Source: Streptomyces sp. WMMB303
GTDB taxonomy: Bacteria; Actinomycetota; Actinomycetes; Streptomycetales; Streptomycetaceae
Direction: 5' to 3'
Assembly: GCF_029351045.1 (NCBI RefSeq)
Contig: NZ_JARKIN010000001.1
Location: forward strand, 2,380,001 to 2,444,000
DNA: 64,000 nucleotides
Shown here: positions 1 to 7,866 of the stretch, piece by piece
Numbering within the stretch: position 1 is the stretch's first letter
How the letters are laid out: the number at the start of each line of letters is the position of its first letter
Translations under genes and position numbers: made by a program
Notes under the pieces: generated by a model
The model's input: only the letters and a program-made list of their open reading frames with translations
Told to the model about the DNA's origin: nothing
Database searches by the model: none

Positions 1-883
1 TCGGGATGCAGGCCACGTTGGACCGGTCCAGCCAGCCGAGCTTCCACTTGTGCCAGCCGAACGGCTCGGGTGCCAGTCCGAACTGGCTTCCCATCAGGTC
101 CCAGTCCCCGACCCTGGTGTCCCAGTCCGCCTTGCCGTCGGCGGGCCGCTGGTAGAGGTCGGGCAGATCGAAGAGGTGCCCGGTCTCGTGGGCCAGGACA
201 TTGCGGTCGGGTGGACTCTGTTCGAACACGGTGACGATGCGGTCGAGCTCCACCCCGTCCGCGTGCAGCGGCTCATTCAGATTGACCACTTTCGTCGCAT
301 CGGGATCCACACCCGGGGCATCCGGGTCCGCGATCAGGTAGACGACGTCGTAGCGGCCGAAGTCCACCCGCGGGTCGGCGGCGGCAACGGCATCGCGCAG
401 GTAGGAGTTGCGCAGGTCAGCGCGCCAGTCCCGCTGTATGTCGTACTCCGCCGCGGGGCGGGGCATCCGGATCCAGCGGTCGACCGGACGCGGTCGCAAG
501 CGGAACTTTCCGTAACTCGCCCGCTTGAAAAAGTCTGATGTAGCAGGGAAATGGTCATTCACAAGCTCGCGAGGGGTGGCCATCGGGGTCGCATCGGGGA
601 AAGAGAGAAAGAGAAGGGCGGCGTCGAGCGTCCCCTCGGGACGCGGATAGGAGGCGTTCCAGGTGTCCAGACCCAGCGAGTGGTGCGCATCGGTGCGCGG
701 CAGGGCGCACGGCATGCCCACCGCGACGGCCTGCACGGGGCCGGCCACCAGGCCGACCCCCATGAAGGCGGTCAGCGCCATCAGCACCGCTCCCACCCGG
801 TGCCGGATCCCGGGCCCAAGGGAGTCCGCGCCGCGCCCGGAACGGTGCGGAGCCACTCCGTCGGGTACAGACGCACGCGCCAC
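1..883 (-). CDS. Secreted M6-family metalloprotease, partial (C-terminus beyond left edge)
   Basis: The frame from a GTG at 883 reads through to the window edge, about 294 residues. The start is chosen because GGTGAGG lies about 8 nt upstream. Residues 30-55 form a signal-peptide-like hydrophobic stretch (VLMALTAFMGVGLVAGPVQA), so export is expected. HETGH at residues 232-236, followed by LFDLPDLY, matches the HExxHxxxxxD zinc motif of M6 (immune inhibitor A-like) proteases, with a downstream GDWDLMG segment typical of the family. The zinc ligands and catalytic Glu are present. The C-terminal part is missing only because the window ends. It is divergent from cdgA. The substrate is unknown. 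Confidence 0.82.
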   Translation of the reverse strand, partial: MARASVPDGVAPHRSGRGADSLGPGIRHRVGAVLMALTAFMGVGLVAGPVQAVAVGMPCALPRTDAHHSLGLDTWNASYPRPEGTLDAALLFLSFPDATPMATPRELVNDHFPATSDFFKRASYGKFRLRPRPVDRWIRMPRPAAEYDIQRDWRADLRNSYLRDAVAAADPRVDFGRYDVVYLIADPDAPGVDPDATKVVNLNEPLHADGVELDRIVTVFEQSPPDRNVLAHETGHLFDLPDLYQRPADGKADWDTRVGDWDLMGSQFGLAPEPFGWHKWKLGWLDRSNVACIP

Positions 884-1232
884 GCGAAGACCTCACCGGA
901 AGAGGACGGATGGACCCCCTCAGATTCGCGCCATATGTCCGGATACGCGCTGTTTCGATAGACCGGACGAGTCAACCGCAGTATGACTACTCTTCGTAAT
1001 AGGCGGTCGATAGTGGTCAGGGCACACTCAGGACCGATGCGGAAACGGTCACCCGTGCGCCCGTACCCGAGCCCCGGCCACCCGACCGACCGGGAGCCCG
1101 AGCGGAGACACTGGCTCCACTCGGGCGCCAACCTCTATGATCGGCACATTTCCAGCGCGGATCCTCCCCTGGGCGGCCCACGGGCAGCCGGCCGACCGAT
1201 CCGCACGAGACGAGCCCCCCGCGGAGCGATCG
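884..1232. other. Intergenic region between divergent genes
   Basis: About 350 bases separate the M6 protease start and the cdgA start, and presumably hold both promoters. A-rich or T-rich patches occur at 955-1015, in contrast to the surrounding GC-rich DNA. No gene with a credible ribosome binding site was seen here. I looked for a BldD-type palindrome, which would fit a cdgA-like gene, and found no convincing match. Confidence 0.5.
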
Positions 1233-3050
1233 GTGAACGGACCCCTCGAAGGACCGGGCAAAGACTCCGGCGAAGCCCTCGTAACCCAATCCCAGACCAT
1301 CACGGAAAGTAGCCACAAGCGCTGGCGGCGGCGCGCACACCACGGGCACAACGAGAGCGACTTCCGGGCCGCCTTTCACGCGGCGCAGTTGCCGATGGCC
1401 ATCGTCGACCCCAACGGCCGGGTGCTGACGGCCAACCGGGCGCTGGGAATCCTGCTGGGCGCCGAACCGAACCGGCTGACCGCACGGCCCATCGCCGAAC
1501 TGGTCGGGCTCGGCCTGGACGGACGGGTGCGCAGCGCGTACCACGAGGCGCTGCAGGGCCGTACCGACCGGATGTCCTGCACCCGCAGGCTCAAGCACGC
1601 CGACGGACACACCCTCTGGGCCGAGATCACGGTGACCCCCACCGCGCGCGGCGGCGAGGCGCTGCTGTCCATCGCCGACATCAGCGAGCGCCGCGACCTC
1701 CAGGAGCGGCTGCGGCATCTGCAGATGCACGACCCGGTCACCAGGCTGCCCAACCGCACCCTCTTCTTCGAACGGCTGGCCGGAGCACTGGCCGACTCGG
1801 CGACGGGCCGGACCGGCCTGTGCTACCTCGACCTGGACGGCTTCAAGGCCGTCAACGACACCCTCGGCCACCGGATCGGCGACAGCCTGCTGGACGCGGT
1901 GGCACAGCGGCTGACCCGGTGCGCCGAGGCGGGCGGGGAGGACGGCGGCGGCCATCTGGTGGCCCGGCTCGGCGGTGACGAGTTCGCACTGCTGGTCGAG
2001 TCGTCCACCGGCACCGAGCAGCTCACCCAGCTCGCCCAGTCCGTCCTGGCCACCCTCCAGCGGCCGTTCGACCTGGCCGGGCAGCGGCTCTCGGTCTCGG
2101 CCAGCATCGGGGTCGTCGAGCGGGAGACGGCAGGCACCACGCCCACCGAACTGATGCAGGCGGCCGACACCACGCTGTACTGGGCCAAGGCCGACGGCAA
2201 GGCCCGCTGGACGCTCTTCGACCCGGAGCGCAACGCCCATCGGATGACCCGGCAGTCCCTCTCCTCCACCCTGCGCCGGGCCGTGGAGCGGGGCGAGTTC
2301 GTGCTGGAGTACCAGCCGATCGTGGGCTTCGCCGACGACCGGCTGCGCGGGGTCGAGGCGCTGGTGCGCTGGCAGCATCCGCAGTTCGGAATGCTCAGCC
2401 CGGACCGGTTCATCGGCCTCGCGGAGGAGAACGGCGCCATCGTGCCACTGGGCCGCTGGGTGCTGGAGGAGTCCTGCCGGCAGGCGCGACGCTGGATGCG
2501 GGAGCACCCGGGACCGCCGCTGTACGTGAGCGTCAACGTCGCGGTGCGCCAGGTATGGGACTCCGACCTGGTGCGCGACGTGGCCGAGATCCTGGAGGAG
2601 ACCGGGCTGCCGGCCGGGCTGCTCCAGCTGGAGCTGACCGAGTCGGCGGTGATGGGGTCGGCCGGGCGCCCCCTCCAGGCGCTGCAGGCGCTCTCGGAGA
2701 TGGGGGTACGCATCGCCATCGACGACTTCGGCACCGGCTACTCCAACCTGGCCTACCTCAGCCGGCTCCCGGTGCGCGCGCTCAAACTGGACGGCACCTT
2801 CGTGCGCGGCTTCCGCACGGCACGGCACCAGAACCCCGCGGACGAGACGATCGTGACGGCCCTGGTCCAGCTCGCGCACAAGCTGGGCCTGACCGTCACC
2901 GCCGAGTGCGTGGAGGGCCCGGCGCAGGCCGAGCGCCTCCGCCGGATCGGCTGCGACACGGGGCAGGGCTGGCACTACGCCAAACCCATGGCGGCCGACC
3001 GGATCGCCGAGCTGCTGGCGTGGTCGCCCCCGGAGGCGGGCAGCGCGTAG
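1233..3050 (+). CDS. cdgA: PAS-GGDEF-EAL cyclic-di-GMP turnover protein, CdgA-like
   Basis: 605 residues from a GTG at 1233; GGAG at 1223-1226 supports this start over an upstream ATG at 1137, which has no ribosome binding site. Order: PAS sensor (about 40-150), GGDEF cyclase (GGDEF at 247-251), EAL phosphodiesterase (EAL at 375-377). The EAL domain keeps the usual metal and catalytic motifs (EALVRW, LELTES, DDFGTGYSNL, ALKLDG, ECVEG, QGWHYAKP), so both activities may be intact. The RxxD product-inhibition site expected just before GGDEF is absent. No membrane segment is visible. In Streptomyces, c-di-GMP levels govern the switch to sporulation through BldD. The cdgA name rests on domain order and resemblance, not on a search. 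Confidence 0.88.
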   Translation: MNGPLEGPGKDSGEALVTQSQTITESSHKRWRRRAHHGHNESDFRAAFHAAQLPMAIVDPNGRVLTANRALGILLGAEPNRLTARPIAELVGLGLDGRVRSAYHEALQGRTDRMSCTRRLKHADGHTLWAEITVTPTARGGEALLSIADISERRDLQERLRHLQMHDPVTRLPNRTLFFERLAGALADSATGRTGLCYLDLDGFKAVNDTLGHRIGDSLLDAVAQRLTRCAEAGGEDGGGHLVARLGGDEFALLVESSTGTEQLTQLAQSVLATLQRPFDLAGQRLSVSASIGVVERETAGTTPTELMQAADTTLYWAKADGKARWTLFDPERNAHRMTRQSLSSTLRRAVERGEFVLEYQPIVGFADDRLRGVEALVRWQHPQFGMLSPDRFIGLAEENGAIVPLGRWVLEESCRQARRWMREHPGPPLYVSVNVAVRQVWDSDLVRDVAEILEETGLPAGLLQLELTESAVMGSAGRPLQALQALSEMGVRIAIDDFGTGYSNLAYLSRLPVRALKLDGTFVRGFRTARHQNPADETIVTALVQLAHKLGLTVTAECVEGPAQAERLRRIGCDTGQGWHYAKPMAADRIAELLAWSPPEAGSA

Positions 3051-3060
3051 CCCTCCGCAG

Positions 3061-3093
3061 CCCGGTTCCGGGAGAGCGCCGCCCGGAACCGGG
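3061..3093. terminator. Bidirectional hairpin between convergent genes
   Basis: CCCGGTTCCGGG at 3061-3072 pairs perfectly with 3082-3093 (12 bp, 9-nt loop). It lies between the stop codons of cdgA and the flavin monooxygenase gene. There is no U-tract, as is common in GC-rich actinobacteria. Confidence 0.7.
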
Positions 3094-3122
3094 GGTCGCT
3101 CCTCCGGAACCGCCGCACCCGG

Positions 3123-4238
3123 TCAGGGGAGCCGGTAGGCGTCGGCTATCAGTTCCAGCGACCGGGCCCGGGCCTCGGGGGTGTGCGCGTTGGCGGTGAG
3201 CATCAGCTCGTCGGCGCCGGTCCGCTCGACGAGCGCGTCGAGTCCGGCCCGCACGGCGTCCGCGGTGCCGTAGGTGACGTTGCCCAGCCAGCTCTCCACG
3301 AAATCGCGCTCCACGGGGCTGAACGGGTACGCCTCGGCCTCCTCCGGGGTGGGGATCAGTCCGGGCCGTCCGGTCCGCAGCCGCACCATGGACAGGGCGC
3401 CCGTCAGCACCTGGCGGCGGGCCTCCTTCTCGTCCTCGGCGGCCAGCGCGGCGGCGCCGATCAGCGCGTAGGGCTCCGCCAGCACCGCCGAGGGGCGGAA
3501 CGTCTCACGGTAGAGCTCCAGGGCCGGGAGCGTGTTGGCGGCCGAGAAGTGGTGCGCGAAGGCGAACGGGAGCCCCAGCTGCCCCGCGAGCTGGGCGCTG
3601 AATCCGGAGGAGCCCAGCAGCCACACCGGCGGCCGGTGCGCGGCGCCGTCCGCCCCGGTACCGCGAGTCTGCACGGGTCCGGGCACGGCGTGGATGCGGG
3701 CGTAGCGGTGGCCGTCGGGAAAGTCGTCGTCCAGGAACCGGACCAGTTCGGCGAGCTGCTGCGGGAAGTCGTCCGCCCCCTCGCGCAGCTTCTCGGTGCG
3801 CCGCAGCGCGGCGGCCGTCGCACCGTCGGTGCCCGGTGCCCGGCCCAGCCCCAGGTCGATCCGGCCCGGCGCGAGCGCCTCCAGCGTGCCGAACTGCTCG
3901 GCGATCACCAGCGGAGCGTGGTTGGGCAGCATCACGCCGCCCGAGCCCAGCCGGACGCGGCGGGTGTGGGAGGCGAGATGGGCCAGGATGACGGCGGGCG
4001 AGGAGCTGGCGACGCCGGGCATGGAGTGGTGTTCGGCCACCCAGTAGCGGGTGAAGCCGCGGGCGTCGGCGAGGGCCGCCATCCGGGTGGAGGTCTCCAG
4101 CGCTTCCCGCGCCGTGTACCCCTCGCCCACGTTGACCAGGTCGAGGACGGAGAGGGGCACGGGGGCCTCGCCCCGCGCCTCGCCCCGGATACCGGTCGTC
4201 GGATCCTGGTGCTGTGCGTCCTCGCCCTGCTGGCTCAC
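3123..4238 (-). CDS. Luciferase-like (LLM) flavin-dependent oxidoreductase
   Basis: 371 residues from a GTG at 4238 with AGGAAGG upstream. It shows the bacterial-luciferase TIM-barrel pattern: an early VAEHHSMPG segment, an LGSGGVMLPNHAPL strand-loop, GRIDLGLGRAPG, and a late WLLGSSGFSAQLAG that shapes the flavin pocket. Such enzymes use FMNH2 or F420 to oxygenate or dehydrogenate small molecules. It is the last gene on the minus arm of the catabolic locus, 239 bases after the racemase-like gene, so it may be separately expressed. Cofactor and substrate cannot be told from sequence. Confidence 0.85.
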   Translation of the reverse strand: MSQQGEDAQHQDPTTGIRGEARGEAPVPLSVLDLVNVGEGYTAREALETSTRMAALADARGFTRYWVAEHHSMPGVASSSPAVILAHLASHTRRVRLGSGGVMLPNHAPLVIAEQFGTLEALAPGRIDLGLGRAPGTDGATAAALRRTEKLREGADDFPQQLAELVRFLDDDFPDGHRYARIHAVPGPVQTRGTGADGAAHRPPVWLLGSSGFSAQLAGQLGLPFAFAHHFSAANTLPALELYRETFRPSAVLAEPYALIGAAALAAEDEKEARRQVLTGALSMVRLRTGRPGLIPTPEEAEAYPFSPVERDFVESWLGNVTYGTADAVRAGLDALVERTGADELMLTANAHTPEARARSLELIADAYRLP

Positions 4239-4272
4239 GATGGCTTCGCCTTCCTGCTGCGTTCCGGTACCC

Positions 4273-4305
4273 GGCCCGCGCGCCCCGTGCCGGGGTCCGC
4301 GGGCC
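4273..4305 (-). terminator. Hairpin in the gap between racemase-like and LLM genes
   Basis: GGCCCGCG (4273-4280) pairs with CGCGGGCC (4298-4305), with an inner CCCCG/CGGGG pair. It lies downstream of the racemase-like gene and just upstream of the LLM gene, and may limit read-through. Nothing else is seen between 4239 and 4476. Confidence 0.4.
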
Positions 4306-4476
4306 ACGAGCCGGTACAACGCGCCGGAGGGCCGCTGTCTTCCCGGGTGCGGCAGACCGGCCGCAGGTCCGGCGCGGGACGGGCGGAGAGCGCGCCGGGG
4401 AGCCGCCGCGCCCGCCCGGTCCCCCGGTGGCCGGTTCGGCGCCGGAGGACCGGAAGCGCGGACGGGACCGCGCCGG

Positions 4477-5214
4477 TCAGGAGAAGAGCGCGCCCAGCTC
4501 CGGGCAGTGCACCTTGCGGTCCAGCAGCCGCAGCCCCTCCTTCGCGGTGACCTGGTTGGCTGTGAGGACGGGCTTGCCCAACTCGGCCTCCAGGGCGGGG
4601 ATGTGGGCTGCGGTGTGCAGGGCGGTGTCCGGCAGCAGTACGGCCTGCGCGTCGGGGTGGTCGCCGCCGCGGGCCAGCGCCAGCACCTCCTCCTCGCCCC
4701 AGGTGCCGACCTCGGCGGCGGTGATGATGCCGCTGCCGCGCATGGCGACCACCTCGGCGCCCGCGGCCTTGAGGAAGCCGGTGAACAGCTCGGCGACGTC
4801 TTCCGGGTAGGTCGCCGCGATGCTGACGCGGTCGACATCGAGGTCGCGGACGGCGTGCGCGAAGGCGAAGGAGGTGCTGGAGGCGGGGAGCCCCGCCGTC
4901 TCTCCCAGCTCCCGGACCTGCTCGTGGGCGCCGTCCCAGCCGAAGACGAAGCTGGCGCTGGTGCAGGCCCACACGACGGCCTGGATGTCCTCGCCCTTGA
5001 CCTCCTCGACCTTCGCGGCGAGCCGGGCCGCGGACCCCATCTCCAGCAGGGCGTCCACCCGGTGGGCGTCCTCGCCGATGTCGGTGTGCACGAGCGGCAG
5101 CCGTACCTCGGCGCCCGCCTCGGCGAGGATCCGCTCCAGCCTCGGGTAGTCGTCCTCGGCCGAGTAGCCGGGGTAGAGGAATCCGACCGCCGGTGCCGAT
5201 GCCGCCTGTGCCAT
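4477..5214 (-). CDS. Asp/Glu racemase / maleate isomerase-family protein lacking the second catalytic Cys
   Basis: 245 residues, ATG at 5214 with AGGAGG at ideal spacing. The fold class is shared with maleate cis-trans isomerase, arylmalonate decarboxylase and Asp/Glu racemase, which use a pair of cysteines. The first is present (C84 in VWACTSASF). The position matching the second Cys is D196 (LLPDTALHT), whereas the upstream paralogue has SCTNLPT there. A one-Cys member would resemble arylmalonate decarboxylase rather than a two-base racemase; this is inference. It is 232 bases downstream of its paralogue in the same direction. Confidence 0.8.
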   Translation of the reverse strand: MAQAASAPAVGFLYPGYSAEDDYPRLERILAEAGAEVRLPLVHTDIGEDAHRVDALLEMGSAARLAAKVEEVKGEDIQAVVWACTSASFVFGWDGAHEQVRELGETAGLPASSTSFAFAHAVRDLDVDRVSIAATYPEDVAELFTGFLKAAGAEVVAMRGSGIITAAEVGTWGEEEVLALARGGDHPDAQAVLLPDTALHTAAHIPALEAELGKPVLTANQVTAKEGLRLLDRKVHCPELGALFS

Positions 5215-5287
5215 CTACGCCTCCTGTGGGTGCTGAAAGGTGTGCTGCGCTGTGTGGTCCGCTGCGAGTGCTCGCATGCGTGCGGGA

Positions 5288-5316
5288 CCGCCGTACTGCC
5301 GGTGGCGGTACGGCGG
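5288..5316 (-). terminator. Hairpin between the two racemase-family genes
   Basis: CCGCCGTAC at 5288-5296 pairs perfectly with GTACGGCGG at 5308-5316 (9 bp, 11-nt loop). Its place after the EutA-like gene suggests a partial terminator or processing signal. Confidence 0.4.
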
Positions 5317-5333
5317 TTGGTTCGTACGGCGGG

Positions 5334-5387
5334 CCGTACGGAAGGGGATCCGCACGGCGACCGTACGGAAGGGGATCCGCACGGCGG
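5334..5387. repeat. Perfect 27-bp tandem duplication in an intergenic spacer
   Basis: The 27-base unit at 5334-5360 (beginning CCGTACGGAAGGGGATCCGC) is repeated at 5361-5387 with only the last base changed. Further GTACGG-like fragments flank it on both sides (5296-5340, 5405-5412), so the whole 5215-5446 spacer looks built from related pieces. It is non-coding. Confidence 0.85.
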
Positions 5388-5446
5388 ACCGTGCGGAGGG
5401 TGGGCCCGTACGGGATGCCGTGCGGGCGGGTGCGGACGGGGAAGGG

Positions 5447-6409
5447 TCAGACCGGGGGCTGGGGGCCGCTGCCCCACTCGTCCGGGAGCCCGGGATGCCC
5501 GTAGCCGAGGTCGGGGGTGCCCTCCAGCGGGTCGCCGGGCTCGGTGCCCGCTCCCGCCAGCGCCGCCTCCGGCTCGTGGCCGACCTGCTGCTCCTCGGGC
5601 TCGACGAGTCCGTCCGCCTCGTGCGCCACCGGCTGGGTGCCGGTGGTGGACGTCATGGCGGCCGGGCCGCGCCGCGCGACCGGGTCGAGGAGCGCCTGGT
5701 AGGGGCCGACGGCCTGCTTGCCGACCGCGCGCAGGGCCGCCCACATGGTGACCTGGTTCGCGGAGAGCACAGGCATCCGCAGCTCGGCCTCCAGCTGCGG
5801 GATGACGTCGTAGGTCGGGAGGTTGGTGCAGGAGATGAACAGCGCGTCGGGCGCGTCCACCACCGCTTCCCGGGCCATGTCGACCACGTCCCGGTAGGCC
5901 ACCCGCCAGATCTCCCGGGTGAGCCCCATGTAGCAGCGCCCGGTGATGCCGATCCCGGCCTCGTCCAGGTAGTCCTCCAGGGAGTCGGTGACCGACTTGG
6001 TGTAGGGGGTGACGATCGCGATGCGCCGTGCGTCGATCTCACGCAGCGCGTCCAGCATCGCACCCGAGGTGGTCAGGGCCGGCATCTCACCGGCGTCCGC
6101 CATTGCGGTCGCCATGGCGCGTTCACCGGCCGTACCGCCCACGAAACTGCCCGATGTGCAGGCGTAGGCCACGACTTCCGGGGCCACGGCGCACAGCGCG
6201 CGGGTCGCCTCACGCAGCGTCTCGTGCTCGCTGACCAGGCGTGCGAGGTCGAGGCTGACCTCGACGGGGACGAAGGGGGTGCGGGTCAGGTGCAGGGACA
6301 CGTCGTCCGGCACCCAGCGCCAGAGCTCACGGTCCAGTGCGAAGTCGAAGGGAGCGACGATTCCCACGCCGCGCTGCGGCAACGGTCCGCCGAGGAAGGA
6401 GACGTCCAT
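5447..6409 (-). CDS. EutA-like Asp/Glu racemase / maleate isomerase-family protein
   Basis: 320 residues from an ATG at 6409 with GGGG six bases upstream; a TTG at 6421 is possible. Both cysteines of the Asp/Glu-racemase/maleate-isomerase superfamily are present (C84 in YACTSGSF, C194 in ISCTNLPTY). The family includes EutA of ectoine utilisation and maleate isomerases that turn maleate into fumarate. About 70 residues of Glu/Pro/Gly-rich, probably disordered tail follow the catalytic domain. It is divergent from the D-2-hydroxyacid dehydrogenase and shares its 236-base control region. The exact reaction is unknown. Confidence 0.8.
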   Translation of the reverse strand: MDVSFLGGPLPQRGVGIVAPFDFALDRELWRWVPDDVSLHLTRTPFVPVEVSLDLARLVSEHETLREATRALCAVAPEVVAYACTSGSFVGGTAGERAMATAMADAGEMPALTTSGAMLDALREIDARRIAIVTPYTKSVTDSLEDYLDEAGIGITGRCYMGLTREIWRVAYRDVVDMAREAVVDAPDALFISCTNLPTYDVIPQLEAELRMPVLSANQVTMWAALRAVGKQAVGPYQALLDPVARRGPAAMTSTTGTQPVAHEADGLVEPEEQQVGHEPEAALAGAGTEPGDPLEGTPDLGYGHPGLPDEWGSGPQPPV

Positions 6410-6525
6410 TTCGGACCCCAAAAGAACGGAGGGGAAGGCTCATGGCCAGAAGGCCCCTGAGTCAAGGGAAGTCAGAGGAAAAGCAAAGCCGGTCAGAAGC
6501 CGGGACGCCGGGACAGATGTCTTTG

Positions 6526-6555
6526 TTGACGAAGGTAGTTTCTGCTCCCTACCGT
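6526..6555 (+). promoter_or_regulatory. Candidate vegetative promoter for the D-2-hydroxyacid dehydrogenase
   Basis: TTGACG at 6526-6531 and TACCGT at 6550-6555 are separated by 18 bases. They fit the HrdB-type -35 and the TANNNT -10. The promoter lies about 90 bases before the ATG at 6646. Confidence 0.5.
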
Positions 6556-6624
6556 GGTCAATCCCGCCATCTGAGGCTGGTTCCCGTCCCTCCCGGCTCA
6601 CCCCTTCAGCCAACCGTCCCTGCG

Positions 6625-6639
6625 TTTCGAAACGGTTTC
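6625..6639. promoter_or_regulatory. Overlapping palindromes, candidate operator
   Basis: TTTCGAAA (6625-6632) overlaps GAAACGGTTTC (6629-6639, arms GAAAC/GTTTC about one base). The site sits 7 bases upstream of the ATG at 6646, in the divergent control region. The IclR-type regulator encoded at 13444 is a candidate ligand-responsive binder; this is inference. Confidence 0.4.
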
Positions 6640-6645
6640 CTACCT

Positions 6646-7629
6646 ATGTCCGAAACCTGCGTTCTTGTCCTCGATGCCGAGCCGCTTCCCCGGCTCGACC
6701 GACTCGCGGGACGCGCACGCGTCGTGCATGCCGACGAGAAGACGCTCGCCGACCAACTTCCCGAGGCCGACGTCCTGTTGGTCTGGGACTTCCTCTCCGA
6801 CGCGGTACGCGACGCCTGGCCGGGCGACGGCCCCCGGCCACGCTGGGTACACACCCCGAGCGCCGGTGTGGACCGGCTGCTGCCGGAGCTGGCCGACGGT
6901 CGCGAGACCGTCATCACCAATGCACGGGGCGTGTTCGACCGCCCGATCGCCGAATACGTCCTCGGGCTCGTACTGGCCATGGCCAAAGACTTCCGTGGCA
7001 CCTGGGAATTGCAACGACAGCGCCGCTGGCGGCACCGAGAGACATTCCGTGTCGGAGGAAGTCGGGCGACGGTTGTCGGTTCCGGGCCCATCGGCCGGGA
7101 AATCGGGCGCGCACTGCTGGCACTCGGTGTCAAAGTGGACCTCGTCGGCCGGACCGCACGGGACGGGGACCCCGAATTCGGGCGCGTGCACAGCACGGAC
7201 TCGCTGCCCGGCCTGCTCGGCGACTCGGACTGGGTCGTGTGCGTCGCACCGCTGACCCAGGAGTCGACGGGTATGTTCGACGCCGCGATGTTTGCGCGGA
7301 TGAAGCCCGAAGCGCACTTCGTGAACGTCGGGCGGGGCGCGCACGTGGTCGAGGACGACCTGGTGGACGCGCTGCTCAAGCACCACATCCGGGGCGCCGC
7401 GCTGGACGTGTTCGCCGAGGAGCCGCTGCCTGCCGACAGCAGGCTCTGGGACGTGCCCGGACTGCTCGTCTCGCCGCACATGAGCGGTGACACGATCGGC
7501 TGGCGCAACGATCTCGCGGAACAGTTCCTGGACAACTTCGACCGCTGGGAGGCGGGCGAGCCGCTGCTGAACGTCGTCGACAAGGACCTCGGCTACGTTC
7601 CGTCGGCCCCCGCCGCGCGGACGGACTGA
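6646..7629 (+). CDS. D-2-hydroxyacid dehydrogenase, NAD(P)-dependent
   Basis: 327 residues from an ATG at 6646. The nucleotide-binding motif VVGSGPIGREIGRAL (about 143-157) lies mid-protein as usual for the family. The catalytic triad is visible: R230 (NVGRG), E259 (AEEPLP) and H278 (SPHMSG). The family interconverts 2-oxo acids and D-2-hydroxy acids. It is the first gene of the plus arm of the catabolic locus, so it probably processes a hydroxy- or oxo-acid released from the imported substrate. Two hairpins follow it, so the amidase may be separately expressed. Confidence 0.88.
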   Translation: MSETCVLVLDAEPLPRLDRLAGRARVVHADEKTLADQLPEADVLLVWDFLSDAVRDAWPGDGPRPRWVHTPSAGVDRLLPELADGRETVITNARGVFDRPIAEYVLGLVLAMAKDFRGTWELQRQRRWRHRETFRVGGSRATVVGSGPIGREIGRALLALGVKVDLVGRTARDGDPEFGRVHSTDSLPGLLGDSDWVVCVAPLTQESTGMFDAAMFARMKPEAHFVNVGRGAHVVEDDLVDALLKHHIRGAALDVFAEEPLPADSRLWDVPGLLVSPHMSGDTIGWRNDLAEQFLDNFDRWEAGEPLLNVVDKDLGYVPSAPAARTD

Positions 7630-7662
7630 CCGGCCGGGCACGGGGCTCCCCGGCGCCCCGTG

Positions 7663-7720
7663 CCCGCCGGAGCCGCTCCGGCGGGGCCGTGGTGCGCTCC
7701 GGCTCCACCGGAGCGTTCTT
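7663..7720 (+). terminator. Two tandem hairpins after the dehydrogenase gene
   Basis: The first stem is 7663-7672/7676-7685 (10 bp, 3-nt loop). The second is CGCTCCGG/CCGGAGCG at 7695-7702/7708-7715, followed by TTCTT. A third inverted repeat, CCGGTGAC/GTCACCGG (7747-7754/7762-7769), follows and could be an operator or another terminator. No gene is seen between 7630 and 7866. Confidence 0.65.
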
Positions 7721-7866
7721 CCACGGGTTCTCCTTCTCCTCCGTCGCCGGTGACGCTCGCTGTCACCGGGTCGTTTCTTCACGCCTCGGGTGCGGTGCGG
7801 GCCCGGGGCTCGTCGTCCTGGCGGTCCGCCGTGCGCGGGCCGCCCGGTCTCTCGGGAGGTTTCGTC

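Noticed and set aside
884..1232. BldD operator upstream of cdgA
   Set aside because: It would be expected from S. coelicolor, but no stretch with the two half-sites at the right spacing was found by eye. A matrix scan could still detect a weak site.
1017..2975. 652-residue minus-strand open frame opposite cdgA
   Set aside because: The plus strand encodes an unmistakable PAS-GGDEF-EAL protein. The antisense frame is open only because of strong GC bias at third codon positions and has no family features.
4239..5744. Extension of the LLM oxidoreductase frame to an 873-residue protein
   Set aside because: The part upstream of 4238 is Arg/Ser/Pro-rich, antiparallel or out of frame to the racemase-like gene, and unlike any LLM protein.
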